Shown here piece after piece: positions 25,636 to 34,998 of a DNA stretch of 64,000 nt. Both the position numbers and the translations under genes were made by a program. The stretch comes from Myxococcales bacterium (lineage in GTDB: Bacteria; Myxococcota_A; Polyangia; Haliangiales; Haliangiaceae): NCBI GenBank assembly GCA_028287135.1, contig JAQBQE010000060.1, forward strand, positions 38,873 through 102,872. The letters are read 5' to 3'. A model generated the notes under the pieces. The model was not told the origin of the DNA and made no database searches. It saw only the letters and a program-made list of their open reading frames with translations. The first letter of the stretch is position 1. Each line of letters opens with the position of its first letter.

Positions 25636-27315
25636 CTACTCGACCTCGCCGCCGACGACCAGGTAGCCCGACTGCTCGGCCACGCTGACGTCCTGGACCA
25701 CGACGCCACCGAACGCGGGGAGCGGGACCGCGCCGACCGCGCCACTGCCGACGGCGATGATCCGGGACAGCGCGAACGAGGACACGGCCTCGAACTGCGC
25801 GTTGGAGAGCTGGTTGGCGCCATCGACGTTCTCGTCGAGGACATCGACGTAGAGCGTCGGGGTACCTACATCGAGGCGGAGCGCGCCGCTCGCATCGGCG
25901 ACGACCGAGACCTCGACCTGTCCGTTGATCGCGACCTGGGTGGCGATCTGCGCGCCGTTCTTGAACGTCGCCAGCATGTCGCCGACCGTCATCACGAGCT
26001 TGTCGCCGCTCGCGTCGATGAACGGCGGGACCTTGGCCGAGATCTCGACGCGGTCGTAGAGCTTGCCGACCTCACCGTAGCTGCCGTTCTTGAGGTCGAT
26101 GCCGGCATCCATGCCCTTGGCGGCCCAGAAGCTACCGAGCAGCTGGTTCGCGGCGTCATCAGCGACTGCGAGCTCGAAGCCGCGGCTCATGTCCATCGCG
26201 GGGACCTGGTTCGTCACGTAGACGAAGCCGGGCGACGCGGTGTCGTTCTTCGCGCGGATCTGGGTGTCGAGCTCGAAGATCGCGCCAGGGATGTCGACGT
26301 CGATCCGCGCGGGGCGAACCTTCACATCGACCATCGTGCCCATCACGTTGACCGTCTTGGTCTCGTTCAGACCCTGGAGCGCCTTGTTGACGTAGGGGAC
26401 CGCGAACCGCTCGACCATCCAGCCGAGGACCGGACCGATCGCCGTGTCGAGGTGGAGCATGTTGACGATCTGGCCGGGGACGCCGCCGAGCTCGACATTG
26501 AAGCCGGTGATGCTGACGTCCTGATCGTCGAGGTGGATCTCGAACTTGTCACCGTTGACGCCGAGCTTGAGCACGCCGGTGATCTTGATCTTGCTCGCGC
26601 CGATCGAGACATTGCGCGAGCCGTCGAGGCACGACACCGCCCACGCAAGGCCCATGTTGACGTTCGGGCGATCGAGCTCGGCCTGGAGGTAGATGCCGCC
26701 GAGCTGGGGCGACAGCGAGATCTTGGTCAGCGCACCGACGGTCACGCCGGTGATCCGGCCCTGCGCGTAGAGGCAATCGGGGCCCGTCGGCGCGCCGATG
26801 TTCAGCACGGGATTCATCGGCTGGACCGCGGCGGTGAGGTTTCCGCCGGTCATGTAGCCGGTGATGCCGCGACCCAGAGCGTCGAACGTCTGCGCGGTCA
26901 TGGACGCGGTGATCGCCTGCGGAACCATCTGCGCGATCGGCTCCATCGGGCCGGCGACGACGGCGCGGCTCTCTTTCCCGGCGTTCCCCTGCGCATCCTT
27001 TGCGATGACGTGGAGGAGGTTCGTTCCGGCATCGACCGGGACCTGCGCGGAGAACGTGCCGTCGGCCAAGACGACGGCGGGTACGCCGTTGACGGTGACC
27101 GACGCGACACCCTCATCATCGATCGCGGTGCCGGTGACGCTCACCATCGGAACATCGCCGGCGAACGTGCCGCGGGCGGGCGTGGTGATGTGGACGCGCG
27201 GTGCGTTCGGATCGATGGCAGGCGCGTCGGGGTCGTACTCCTGGTCGCAGCCGGTCAGCGTGCCGGTGACGAAACCGAGGGCAGAGATCGCCGCGATGAG
27301 TTTGAAGTTGCGCAT
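25636..27315 (-). CDS. BPI/TULIP-like lipoprotein with N-terminal Ig-like domain
   Basis: 559 residues from MRNFKLIAAISALGFVTGTLTGC, a lipoprotein signal. Residues about 35-125 form an Ig-like domain (VHITTPARGTFAGDVPMVSV, then VNGVPAVVLADGTFS). The remaining 430 residues are all-beta with two long helical joints and match the size of a BPI/LBP double barrel; the end, AVPLPAFGGVVVQDVSVAEQ then SGYLVVGGEVE, parallels the PLP-containing C-terminal strand pair of BPI proteins. The downstream gene has the same architecture. Such proteins bind lipids in a hydrophobic groove. This assignment rests on pattern and length only. The gene starts inside the end of the upstream frame (61-bp overlap). Confidence 0.85.
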   Translation of the reverse strand: MRNFKLIAAISALGFVTGTLTGCDQEYDPDAPAIDPNAPRVHITTPARGTFAGDVPMVSVTGTAIDDEGVASVTVNGVPAVVLADGTFSAQVPVDAGTNLLHVIAKDAQGNAGKESRAVVAGPMEPIAQMVPQAITASMTAQTFDALGRGITGYMTGGNLTAAVQPMNPVLNIGAPTGPDCLYAQGRITGVTVGALTKISLSPQLGGIYLQAELDRPNVNMGLAWAVSCLDGSRNVSIGASKIKITGVLKLGVNGDKFEIHLDDQDVSITGFNVELGGVPGQIVNMLHLDTAIGPVLGWMVERFAVPYVNKALQGLNETKTVNVMGTMVDVKVRPARIDVDIPGAIFELDTQIRAKNDTASPGFVYVTNQVPAMDMSRGFELAVADDAANQLLGSFWAAKGMDAGIDLKNGSYGEVGKLYDRVEISAKVPPFIDASGDKLVMTVGDMLATFKNGAQIATQVAINGQVEVSVVADASGALRLDVGTPTLYVDVLDENVDGANQLSNAQFEAVSSFALSRIIAVGSGAVGAVPLPAFGGVVVQDVSVAEQSGYLVVGGEVE

Positions 27316-27902
27316 GCCGGGCCTCCCGAAGGTCCCGACAGAGTCAGCAAGAAGGAGGCCACGCCGGCATGCCATTTCCCCTGCGCCGGAGCCTCCGCGA
27401 TCACCACCCGGTCACTCCGCTGATCCTGCCAGGATATCCGCGTACTACGCGGTTCCTTGGTGCCGACAGCGAGCGTCTTTGCAGCGGCTAATGGATACGT
27501 CACCAGCACCACCACCATCGGCCGCGCACCGCCTGGTTCGACGCCGATCTTGGCGCGGACACTCGTGGGCACCACGGGGGTGCCGTCGACGGTCACCGTG
27601 AGCGGCGCCATCGCGTAGGCCGCCAGGACATCGCGCAGCGCGTCGAGCCCGTGCGATTTCGGTGCGCTGGCCGCCCGTGACAGGATCGCATCGGTCGCCT
27701 CGCCGGTTCCAGGACGGTAGCCGACCAGCAGCACGACCTCGCAGGGCTCGACCTGGACGACGACATTGCGCACGGCCGGGAACACGTGCCCCCAGGCAGG
27801 TTGGCCAGCCAGCGTGGCTACGAGACTAGCCAGTGCGAGGGTGCTCAGGAGGCGTCCAGGAAATGGGGTCTGACCCCAATTTCTCCAATTTCTGCGGCTC
27901 AC
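27255..27902 (-). CDS. Exported protein of unknown function
   Basis: 215 residues from GTG 27902, overlapping the stop of the PHP gene as GTGA, so translation is coupled. Residues about 18-38 are a signal peptide (LLSTLALASLVATLAGQPAW). The mature part (HVFPAVRNVVVQVEPCEVVL, then VTVDGTPVVPTSVRAKIGVE) looks beta-rich with a single Cys. The 17 residues before the signal include NWGQTPFPG, which is encoded by a GGGGTC-AGACCCC-type palindrome; this extra leader is odd and the true start may be later. Its 3' end overlaps the start of the next gene by 61 bp. No family recognised. Confidence 0.68.
   Translation of the reverse strand: MSRRNWRNWGQTPFPGRLLSTLALASLVATLAGQPAWGHVFPAVRNVVVQVEPCEVVLLVGYRPGTGEATDAILSRAASAPKSHGLDALRDVLAAYAMAPLTVTVDGTPVVPTSVRAKIGVEPGGARPMVVVLVTYPLAAAKTLAVGTKEPRSTRISWQDQRSDRVVIAEAPAQGKWHAGVASFLLTLSGPSGGPACATSNSSRRSLPSVSSPAR
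27861..27882. repeat. REP-like palindrome inside a gene start
   Basis: AAATGGGGTCTGACCCCAATTT: TGGGGTC and GACCCCA arms around a T. It encodes part of the N-terminal leader of the exported protein beginning at 27902. Palindromes of this GGGGTC/GACCCC type are familiar to me as dispersed elements in many bacterial genomes. Confidence 0.6.
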
Positions 27903-30900
27903 GGCGTGAGCTCCGGGAGCGCCTCGAACTGCGAGCGCACGTCGGGCCGCGGCTGCGGAGACGGTGCGACGCGCGGCAGCGCCGCCTTCGGCGGGTTCCA
28001 GCCGTTGCCATCGATGTCGATCCAGATCGGATTGGTGATCGCGAACGGCTGCGTCTGGTGGACGACGTTGGGCTTGAGGTTCGATGCGATCGGCAGCGCG
28101 GACAGGTCGAGCCCGGCTGACAGCGCCGTGATGATCACGGTCGCATCGAGCGGCGGATATTCGATCGCGGAGACCACGGGGAACATGTTCTGCGTGCCGG
28201 TCGCCTCCGCGACGACCCAGCTATCGCGCGCGAGGCTGAGCCGGACCACGGTCTCGAAGTCCGTGCCTTGCGCGGCGGGGATCGGGAGATCGGCGACGAC
28301 CGCGCCGCCGTTCGAGTACAGCGTCAGGTGATCGACCTTCGCCCACGACGGCGAGCGCACGCGGATCCGGACCTCGGTGCTGCCGCCTTGCACGACGGTC
28401 GTATCGCCGATCATCGCCGAGCCCACGCGCATCTCGAGGAACGGTGCATTCGTCGTGATCGCGTGGTGATCGTGGATCGCGTCGATCACGTCGTCGCGCG
28501 TGAACCCGCCGAGGGTGTCCTTGCCGTCCCCGACGAACAGCAGCGTGCGCGCATAGCCCGGCTCGTCGCCGAGGAGCGCATGCGTGTCGGAGGTCCCCAT
28601 CCCGGTCGCCTTGTGACCGCGATCGAGCATCGTGAACCAGGTCTCGACGATGCCCGGGAACTTCGGGCGACCATCGGGGCCGAGGACGACCTGCCCTGGC
28701 ACCGGCTGTGGATTCGGGTGCGGTCCCGGCGGCAACGGCGACGGCGCGCGGTAGTTGTGGAGGTTCTCGCTCTTGCGGCCGGTCAGGAGCTCGATCGCGT
28801 CGAAGTCGAAGCTCATCTTGTCGGCCTGGAACTCGTCGCCGTACGGCGCGAACACGCCGAGGATCCCGGTGGGCGTGTACGGCTGCGCCGTCGCGGGATC
28901 GATGAAGAACTGCGCGAAGTAGCCGAGCACTTGCTGCTGCGGGTGATTGACCTGGACGATGCCCTTGGCCGGATCGATCGACATCGCGCGAAGCTGATCG
29001 AACAGCTTCTGCGGCGGCTGGTTCGCCCACACGAACTCACCGCCCCGCGTGGAGCCGGGATCGATCTTGAGCGGATAGCCGTTGAAGTGACCCATCTCGA
29101 ACGTCGTGAGCTCCATGCCCGGAATGCCGAGCAGCCACGAATCGAGACCACTCGCGGCGATCGCCGGTGCGTAGTCGGTCACGTAGTTATGATCGGTGGC
29201 GACCGCGACCTCGAGCCCTTCGGCCGCACAGCTGATCACGCGCTGATCGATCGGCACCCCACTGTCGGTCGACGGCTGCGCGTGGAGATGGGAGTCGACG
29301 GAGACCCAGCCCGGTGACTCGTACGCTGCGGTCAGCACGAGCTGCGCCTCGGCGAACTGGCCCGACTTCACGGTGACGGTCGTGCTGGTGTACTCGTACT
29401 CGGGACCGCGCGAAGCGATCACCTCGTACGTGCCGGGCCGAACGCGCGCGTTGACGCGCCCGTCCTTGGTCCACCACGCGCCCTCGACGTAGCGGTTCGT
29501 GCCGTCGAACGCGGTCGGCCGCTTCCGCTCGCCCTTCTGGATCGAGTACAGGTGCGTCCGCGGGTCCTTGGTGACGTTGGCCGGATCGAACGTACCGACG
29601 AGCTGGATCTTCGACGGTGCGTGCCGCCCGCGATCATCGATGACCGAGACCGAGACGGTCGCGGGCGCGGGCAGCTTGATCTGCACGCCGGTCTTCTCGT
29701 TCTCGCGGATCGTGATCGACTGCGCAGCGGGTGTTGCGCGATCGTCGACGACCACGACGTACGTGTACGCGCCCGGCGGCAGCCTGGCGATGAACGATCC
29801 GCTCGCGTCCGTCTCGATCTGGGTGATCGGGTACTGCTTTGCATCGAGCACGAACACGTTGGCGCCTTTGACCGGCGCGGACGTCAGCTCGTCGACGACC
29901 TTGCCACCGAACGTGCCGGTGTCCTGGTTGCGGAGCTCGTAGACGACGCTTGCCACCGATGCCACGTCGCCCCTGCCGACGATGAAGTACGACGTGAACC
30001 GGAACTCCTCGTTCGGTCCGAGCTGCGCGGGGGGCTTGGCCATGAACACGCCGGCAACGCCCGCGTAGGTGAACGGCAGGAGCATCGAGTACGGCGTGAC
30101 GTCCTGGCCCGGATACCTCGCGGCATACGTCTTCACGTAGTTCGACGGCGCATCGAGGATCGTCAGCCCGTACGAGACGCCGATGCCACGACTCGCGAGG
30201 AAGTCGACCGCGAGACCCGGGAACCCGGGAAAGCCGCCCGCGATCTTGTAGCTGTCCTCGATCGCGTACTTGACGTTGAAGCCCGCGATGCCGGGGGCGA
30301 ACAGATCTTGCTCGCCGCCGAGCAGCGGCAACTGCCCCATCGGCACCGACAGCTCGATCGGCAGGTTTGGGATGTTGCCGCCGAGCAGATCGTCGAGATC
30401 CATCACGTTCAGGTACGGGAACGGATGGACGCCGCCGTTCGCCGCCTTGTTCTTCACGACGGTCTCGATCTCGACGTAGCGCTTGCCCGGATACAGGCGA
30501 TAGATGTTCTTGAGCTCGAGGTTCGCGGGGAACATCAGCCCGGTGTTGAGCACCGCGATCATCTGCAGCAGATCGCCGCCGGTGCCGGTCACGGTGACCT
30601 CCGCCGGCCCGCCATCGTCACCGCGCCGCGTGATCTCGACCTTGGTCGGGTTGATCACCGTGAACAGAAAGCCCGGCAGCAGCTCCGCGAGCTGATCGTT
30701 ACCGCGCGCATCGGTGCCACCGACGCGGACGAGGTCTGCATCGATCAGCGATCCGCCGAACGTCGTGTTGCCGCGTCCGTACGTCGACGGCTTGTTCGGG
30801 TCGCGACTGACGCCGGTGTCGGAGATCACGAGCCGGATCTGGTCGTTCTCGAGCAGGAAGTCGCCGATCTGACCGAGCGCATGCGGACCGCCGATCGCCT

Positions 30901-31015
30901 CGTCGAGCGCGCCGATGATCTGTGCGCGCGCCCTCGGCGCCTGATCGCCACACGTGCCGAGCAGCGGCAGCAGTGCGAGCGAGACCAGCGCGACCAGGGC
31001 AGCGCGGAGCGTCAC
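27899..31015 (-). CDS. PHP-domain metallohydrolase (CehA/McbA-like) lipoprotein
   Basis: 1038 residues from GTG 31015 (GTGA overlap with the upstream porin gene). The start LVALVSLALLPLLGTCGD is a lipoprotein-type signal. Residues about 30-350 are a large beta-rich region, about 368-430 a carboxypeptidase-regulatory-like Ig fold (GGKVVDELTSAPVKGANVFV), with a second such domain after it. From about 575 the PHP fold begins: DSHLHAQPSTDS, ATDHNY, GMELTTFEMGHFNGYP, VNHPQQQ and GTSDTHALL supply metal ligands. The CehA/McbA branch includes carbaryl hydrolase-like enzymes; most members are uncharacterised hydrolases. Here it is exported and sits in an operon with a barrel protein and two TULIP-like lipoproteins. 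Confidence 0.9.
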   Translation of the reverse strand: MTLRAALVALVSLALLPLLGTCGDQAPRARAQIIGALDEAIGGPHALGQIGDFLLENDQIRLVISDTGVSRDPNKPSTYGRGNTTFGGSLIDADLVRVGGTDARGNDQLAELLPGFLFTVINPTKVEITRRGDDGGPAEVTVTGTGGDLLQMIAVLNTGLMFPANLELKNIYRLYPGKRYVEIETVVKNKAANGGVHPFPYLNVMDLDDLLGGNIPNLPIELSVPMGQLPLLGGEQDLFAPGIAGFNVKYAIEDSYKIAGGFPGFPGLAVDFLASRGIGVSYGLTILDAPSNYVKTYAARYPGQDVTPYSMLLPFTYAGVAGVFMAKPPAQLGPNEEFRFTSYFIVGRGDVASVASVVYELRNQDTGTFGGKVVDELTSAPVKGANVFVLDAKQYPITQIETDASGSFIARLPPGAYTYVVVVDDRATPAAQSITIRENEKTGVQIKLPAPATVSVSVIDDRGRHAPSKIQLVGTFDPANVTKDPRTHLYSIQKGERKRPTAFDGTNRYVEGAWWTKDGRVNARVRPGTYEVIASRGPEYEYTSTTVTVKSGQFAEAQLVLTAAYESPGWVSVDSHLHAQPSTDSGVPIDQRVISCAAEGLEVAVATDHNYVTDYAPAIAASGLDSWLLGIPGMELTTFEMGHFNGYPLKIDPGSTRGGEFVWANQPPQKLFDQLRAMSIDPAKGIVQVNHPQQQVLGYFAQFFIDPATAQPYTPTGILGVFAPYGDEFQADKMSFDFDAIELLTGRKSENLHNYRAPSPLPPGPHPNPQPVPGQVVLGPDGRPKFPGIVETWFTMLDRGHKATGMGTSDTHALLGDEPGYARTLLFVGDGKDTLGGFTRDDVIDAIHDHHAITTNAPFLEMRVGSAMIGDTTVVQGGSTEVRIRVRSPSWAKVDHLTLYSNGGAVVADLPIPAAQGTDFETVVRLSLARDSWVVAEATGTQNMFPVVSAIEYPPLDATVIITALSAGLDLSALPIASNLKPNVVHQTQPFAITNPIWIDIDGNGWNPPKAALPRVAPSPQPRPDVRSQFEALPELTP

Positions 31016-32226
31016 AGCGCGAGCTCCGCCGCGAGCTGCGCGCGATCGTTCGTCAGCGCGCGTGCGCCCTGCTCCGCCACGTGGGTGACCTGGACGTGCA
31101 CGCGCATCCGGTACGCTGGCACGGCGAGCACCACGCCGGCCGTGTGCTCCATCACACGGTCGGTGACAAACAGGCTCGAGGGATCGAGGATTCCGAACCG
31201 GTAGCCAACCGCGAGGCGCGTGCCGGTCTTGATCATCAGCTGCGCATGCGCGCCGTAGGCGTTCTCGACCGGACCGCCGGTGGTCGGAAACATCGTCCGG
31301 ACGAATGCTGCACCGACCCCGATCCCGACCGGTCCTGCGAAGATCTTCGCCCCGAGCGTGGCCTGCAGGTCGTCCTCGTCCTTCTGCTGCGGAAGCTCGT
31401 CGACCGTGCGGCGATTGAACCGCGCCGACGCGACGACCCAGCCCTGGTTCGCGAGCCGTGCGAACACGCTGGCCGAGGCCGCGGGCGTGTCGTTGTCGTT
31501 ATCGGATGCGTACTCGTTGGCGCCGTTCTGCACGGCGATCTCGAAGCCGACCTTGGGCCCGCTGGCGTCCGTCACGATCGGCGCGAGGCGCAGCGCCGCA
31601 CCGAGCGAGCGCCCGGGCGTCAACCCTGATGCCTGATAGCCCTCGGTCGAGCGCACGCCGCGGCTCTCGATCGCGTAGTCGACGAAGTCGCGCTGGTTCT
31701 CGGCGTCGAGATCCGGATCGACGAGGGTCTCGAAGTAACCGGCGCGCACCGTGAGCGACCCGCCGAGCGCGACATCCGCGAACGCATCCTTCAGGCCGAC
31801 GCGTAGCCGGCCGTCGGGCACGTTGACGTGCGAGCGCTCGTCGACGGCGCCCTCGATCGCGAACACGTAGCGGACCCGGTCTCCGAGCGCACCGAGCACC
31901 CCCACGCGCGCGTTCTGCAGCTCGAAGCCATCCGACCGTCCGATGAACGCGACGTTCGGATCGTTGAGGACGATGCGGTACTGCAGGCGGAGAAAGCCAA
32001 ACGGCTCCCAGGTGAACTTCTCCGCCACGGGGGGCACGACGGACGGCGCATGCGGGAGTGCCGGTGGGGCCGCGACCACATCATGGGTGGTGGGAGCCGC
32101 CTCCCCTTCGAGCTCGATCGCACCGTCGGTGGCCGTTCCCGAGCCCGGCGCCTCCGCGTGGGCCAGGGCAGGAACGAACAGCGCTGCGATGGTCCCGATG
32201 ACCGCCCTGCGCACACGGTGGTGCAT
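31012..32226 (-). CDS. Outer-membrane beta-barrel (phosphate-selective porin-like)
   Basis: 404 residues with a signal peptide (RRAVIGTIAALFVPALAHA) and an Ala/Pro-rich linker. From about residue 70 the sequence alternates as amphipathic strands: FGFLRLQYRIVLNDPNVAFI, DGFELQNARVGVLGALGDRV, RAGYFETLVDPDLDAENQRD, then GVGAAFVRTMFPTTGG and the ending LAAEL. This pattern matches the porin O/P-like barrels. It is the first gene of a five-gene operon: it overlaps the PHP gene by GTGA. It likely forms a channel or binding barrel for the substrate handled by the downstream lipoproteins; that link is inferred. Confidence 0.85.
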   Translation of the reverse strand: MHHRVRRAVIGTIAALFVPALAHAEAPGSGTATDGAIELEGEAAPTTHDVVAAPPALPHAPSVVPPVAEKFTWEPFGFLRLQYRIVLNDPNVAFIGRSDGFELQNARVGVLGALGDRVRYVFAIEGAVDERSHVNVPDGRLRVGLKDAFADVALGGSLTVRAGYFETLVDPDLDAENQRDFVDYAIESRGVRSTEGYQASGLTPGRSLGAALRLAPIVTDASGPKVGFEIAVQNGANEYASDNDNDTPAASASVFARLANQGWVVASARFNRRTVDELPQQKDEDDLQATLGAKIFAGPVGIGVGAAFVRTMFPTTGGPVENAYGAHAQLMIKTGTRLAVGYRFGILDPSSLFVTDRVMEHTAGVVLAVPAYRMRVHVQVTHVAEQGARALTNDRAQLAAELAL

Positions 32227-32256
32227 ATCGTCGTTTCTAACATGCCGAGCGCGCTC

Positions 32257-33615
32257 TCAGCGGCGGCGGCGCACGAACAGGTCCACCCGGACCAGCACGG
32301 CCAGCACGAGGCCGACGATCACCTGCTGGCCCGCGGCATAGCAGTGGCGCGCGCGCTCCAGCGAGTCGCCGTAGTACGACGCGGCACACCCGATCACGCC
32401 GCTCAGGATCAGCACGCCGGCGACCACGGTCACCGGGTGACGCTCGGTGCGACGGAACGCGAACGGGCACGCGAGCAGCAACAGGATCACGACGATCTTG
32501 GTCTCGGTCGCGGCTCGCACCCAGCGCACCACCGTCGTGTGGCGGGTCCAGCCGGGCGGCATGTAGACGTGCTGCTTGTGGACACCGAGGAAGGTCCACA
32601 GATCGCCCAGGATCTGACCGACGTGGGCGATCGGATGCCGGACCAACCAGCTCACGTACGTCGACCCGGCGCGCTCGACGATCCATCGCCGCGCCGGAGT
32701 CAGTGCCGGATCGAGATAGATCTCCTGGTCGCGCGCACCGAGCAGCACGAGCTGTTCCGCCTGCGGCATCCCGCGCTCCACGAAGTACGCGACGGCCTCG
32801 GGGTCGCGCAGCCGGTCCGAGATGTTGTTGAACGTGGGATAGGTCTTGCGAGCGGTGAAGTCCTGCGGCCAGCGCTCGTGGACCGAGAGCCCGGTGGCGG
32901 GTGGGACGACCGTCGTCGACCAGATCACGATCATCGCGTTGACGATCGCGAGCCCTCCGATCGCGAGCAGCCAGCCGTGGCGGCGAGCCGCTCGCCAGCG
33001 CATGACCACGAACGCGGGCACCGCCACGAGGACGACGACCGCGTTGGTGTCGCGCGTCCACATCCAGAGGATGGCAACGACCAGCAACGTCCCGGCGAGC
33101 AGCCTGGTGCGCGTCGTCGCGGATCCCGCTTCGCGCCCGAGCCGCGCGGCCAGCAGGATCGCGAGCGCGAAGGCGATCGTCTGGAGCGAATCGTTGATCG
33201 ATTCCGACAGCACGCCATGCGTGAACCCGATGCGCGTCGGCGCGATCGCGAACAGCGCCGCGATCACGACCGCTGCGATCCGCACCGACCGTCGCTCGAT
33301 GACGCTGGCGAGCGCCGCCCCGAACATGCTCCACGCCACGATCGCGAGCACGGATTGCGCGACGACGATCACCTGCGGATCGGTGCCGATCGCGCGATAC
33401 ACCAGCGGCACCAACGGTGGCTTGGGATAGAACAGCTGCGCCCACGACCACGGCTGTTCCGCGATCTCGAGGAACACCGTGCTGTCGTAGAACAGGCGCG
33501 GCGCCTGGGCCCGGACCAGCAGGTAGAAGATCAACCACGCGGCGACCGCGATCGCCGCGAACGGCGCGAGCGACATGAGACGTGCTCGCAGGGAGCGCTC
33601 CACCGGCGTGCTCAC
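32257..33615 (-). CDS. Polytopic membrane protein, glycosyltransferase-C-like
   Basis: 452 residues from GTG 33615; ATG 33633 is an alternative. About 10 membrane segments. The first periplasmic loop contains FYDSTVFLEIAEQPWSWAQL with the Asp/Glu typical of lipid-linked sugar transferases (GT-C/ArnT-like), and a large loop follows helix seven (WPQDFTARKTYPTFNNISDR). It ends in a basic tail. It would use a polyprenyl-phosphate sugar to modify an envelope molecule; the assignment is moderate because no diagnostic motif is unambiguous. It is 30 bp downstream of the porin start but on the same strand reading toward it, so it is upstream of that operon. Confidence 0.75.
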   Translation of the reverse strand: MSTPVERSLRARLMSLAPFAAIAVAAWLIFYLLVRAQAPRLFYDSTVFLEIAEQPWSWAQLFYPKPPLVPLVYRAIGTDPQVIVVAQSVLAIVAWSMFGAALASVIERRSVRIAAVVIAALFAIAPTRIGFTHGVLSESINDSLQTIAFALAILLAARLGREAGSATTRTRLLAGTLLVVAILWMWTRDTNAVVVLVAVPAFVVMRWRAARRHGWLLAIGGLAIVNAMIVIWSTTVVPPATGLSVHERWPQDFTARKTYPTFNNISDRLRDPEAVAYFVERGMPQAEQLVLLGARDQEIYLDPALTPARRWIVERAGSTYVSWLVRHPIAHVGQILGDLWTFLGVHKQHVYMPPGWTRHTTVVRWVRAATETKIVVILLLLACPFAFRRTERHPVTVVAGVLILSGVIGCAASYYGDSLERARHCYAAGQQVIVGLVLAVLVRVDLFVRRRR

Positions 33616-33864
33616 GCGAGGACCATCGCACATCCGAGACGCGTGACAGGCGAGCCCCGACCCCATCGGGATACGATTCCGCGGCGCGTCGCGCGCGATC
33701 GAGGTCGATGCCGTGACGCGCGAGCGGCTTCGCGATCTGGACGTCCACCGCTCGACGTTCGTGATCTGCTCCCGACCTTCTCGCGCTCGTGGCGCGTTCG
33801 AAGATCAGGACGGGGCCGCGCCGGAACTGTTAACGAGGCGATCGCGCCGGCGGGTTCCGCGGAC

Positions 33865-34998
33865 TTACAGGCGATAATGGAGCTGGACCAGCGAGTACCC
33901 GCTCGACGGCCCGCCCTTGCCAAGGCCGATCATCTCGAACCGGTTCGTCAGCGACAGCTCGACGTGCGACGTCAGGAAGTAGTGGAGGTTGACGTCCACG
34001 CTGTCGCGATCCATCTCCTTGATCCGCACGTTCGAATCGTAGTGACCGACCCCGATGTCGAGCAGCAGGAAGTCGTTGAGCGTGAGCGACCCGAGCAGAT
34101 AGCCGACGAGCTGGACCGGTGCGCCACCCACCGGGTTAGTCGGCGTCGTGTCGATCACCTGGTTGACGAACTGGATCTCGGTCTGCAGCAGCAGGTTCGC
34201 CGCCGGGATGGCGAGCTTGCCGATCGCTCCCGCGCGGATCTTCTTGTCGTCCTCGCTGTCGGTGAACATGAATTCGCCGCCGACCGCCGCGGTGGGACTC
34301 ACGCGGAGCTCGGCATAGAGGGCAGCACCGTTGTCGTGAGCGACCGGGCTGATCAACGGATCCTCGATGAAGCCGGTCGCGTGGATCTCGAACTTCGGAT
34401 CGACGTACGCGACGTGCGCGCCATAGGTCTCCGCGTACAGCGGGGTGCCGCCGAACCGCCGCACATAGACCGGGTGCTCCGCGAGCCGGAGCCCGAACAC
34501 CGGCATGAACCGTCCCGCACGAACATAGACGCCGCTGGAGCCGCCGGCCTCCTGCTGCCACATCAGGTAGTGCTCGCGCGCCCACACGCTGGTCGCCGCG
34601 CGATTGCCGAACTGCGACGGCCGCGGACCGAAATTGACGTGCAGCGAAAAGCTCTCGTACGTCGCGGCCGCGTAGAGCTCGATCTGCATCGGGAACGAGG
34701 CGAGCACCTTCTCGGGCGTCGAGATGAACCCGGCCGCGCCACGCAGATCACCACCGAGCGTCAGCCAGCCGGGGGTCGGGACCTTGCCGTAGAAGAACTC
34801 GGGTGCCGTACCGAGCTGCGACATCGACTCCGCGACCGCGAGCCCGTTCTCGTTGAGCAGATTGCCGCCGGCCGGCGACAGATGACACCCGGTGCAGGTC
34901 TGGTCCTGGGTGAGCTGGAACTGCGGGTACGCGGCGGCCCGCCCGCTCGCGGCGGCGATCACGAACAGCGCGGCGAGCGCGATCAAGGATGCGCGCAT
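33865..34998 (-). CDS. Outer-membrane barrel with N-terminal c-type heme motif
   Basis: 377 residues from ATG 34998 (ATGA overlap with the upstream cytochrome gene). A signal peptide ends near RAAAYPQ. One CxxCH motif follows directly (QTCTGCHLSPAGGNLLNENG). From about residue 60 to the end the sequence is a beta-barrel with about 14 amphipathic strands (GWLTLGGDLRGAAGF, SFSLHVNFGPRPSQF, VYVRAGRFMPVFGLRL, VELSLTNRFEMIGLG) and a terminal aromatic-alternating strand. A heme covalently attached to a porin-like barrel suggests an electron-transfer or redox role across the outer membrane. The upstream gene encodes a heme lipoprotein, strengthening the link. Confidence 0.85.
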   Translation of the reverse strand: MRASLIALAALFVIAAASGRAAAYPQFQLTQDQTCTGCHLSPAGGNLLNENGLAVAESMSQLGTAPEFFYGKVPTPGWLTLGGDLRGAAGFISTPEKVLASFPMQIELYAAATYESFSLHVNFGPRPSQFGNRAATSVWAREHYLMWQQEAGGSSGVYVRAGRFMPVFGLRLAEHPVYVRRFGGTPLYAETYGAHVAYVDPKFEIHATGFIEDPLISPVAHDNGAALYAELRVSPTAAVGGEFMFTDSEDDKKIRAGAIGKLAIPAANLLLQTEIQFVNQVIDTTPTNPVGGAPVQLVGYLLGSLTLNDFLLLDIGVGHYDSNVRIKEMDRDSVDVNLHYFLTSHVELSLTNRFEMIGLGKGGPSSGYSLVQLHYRL

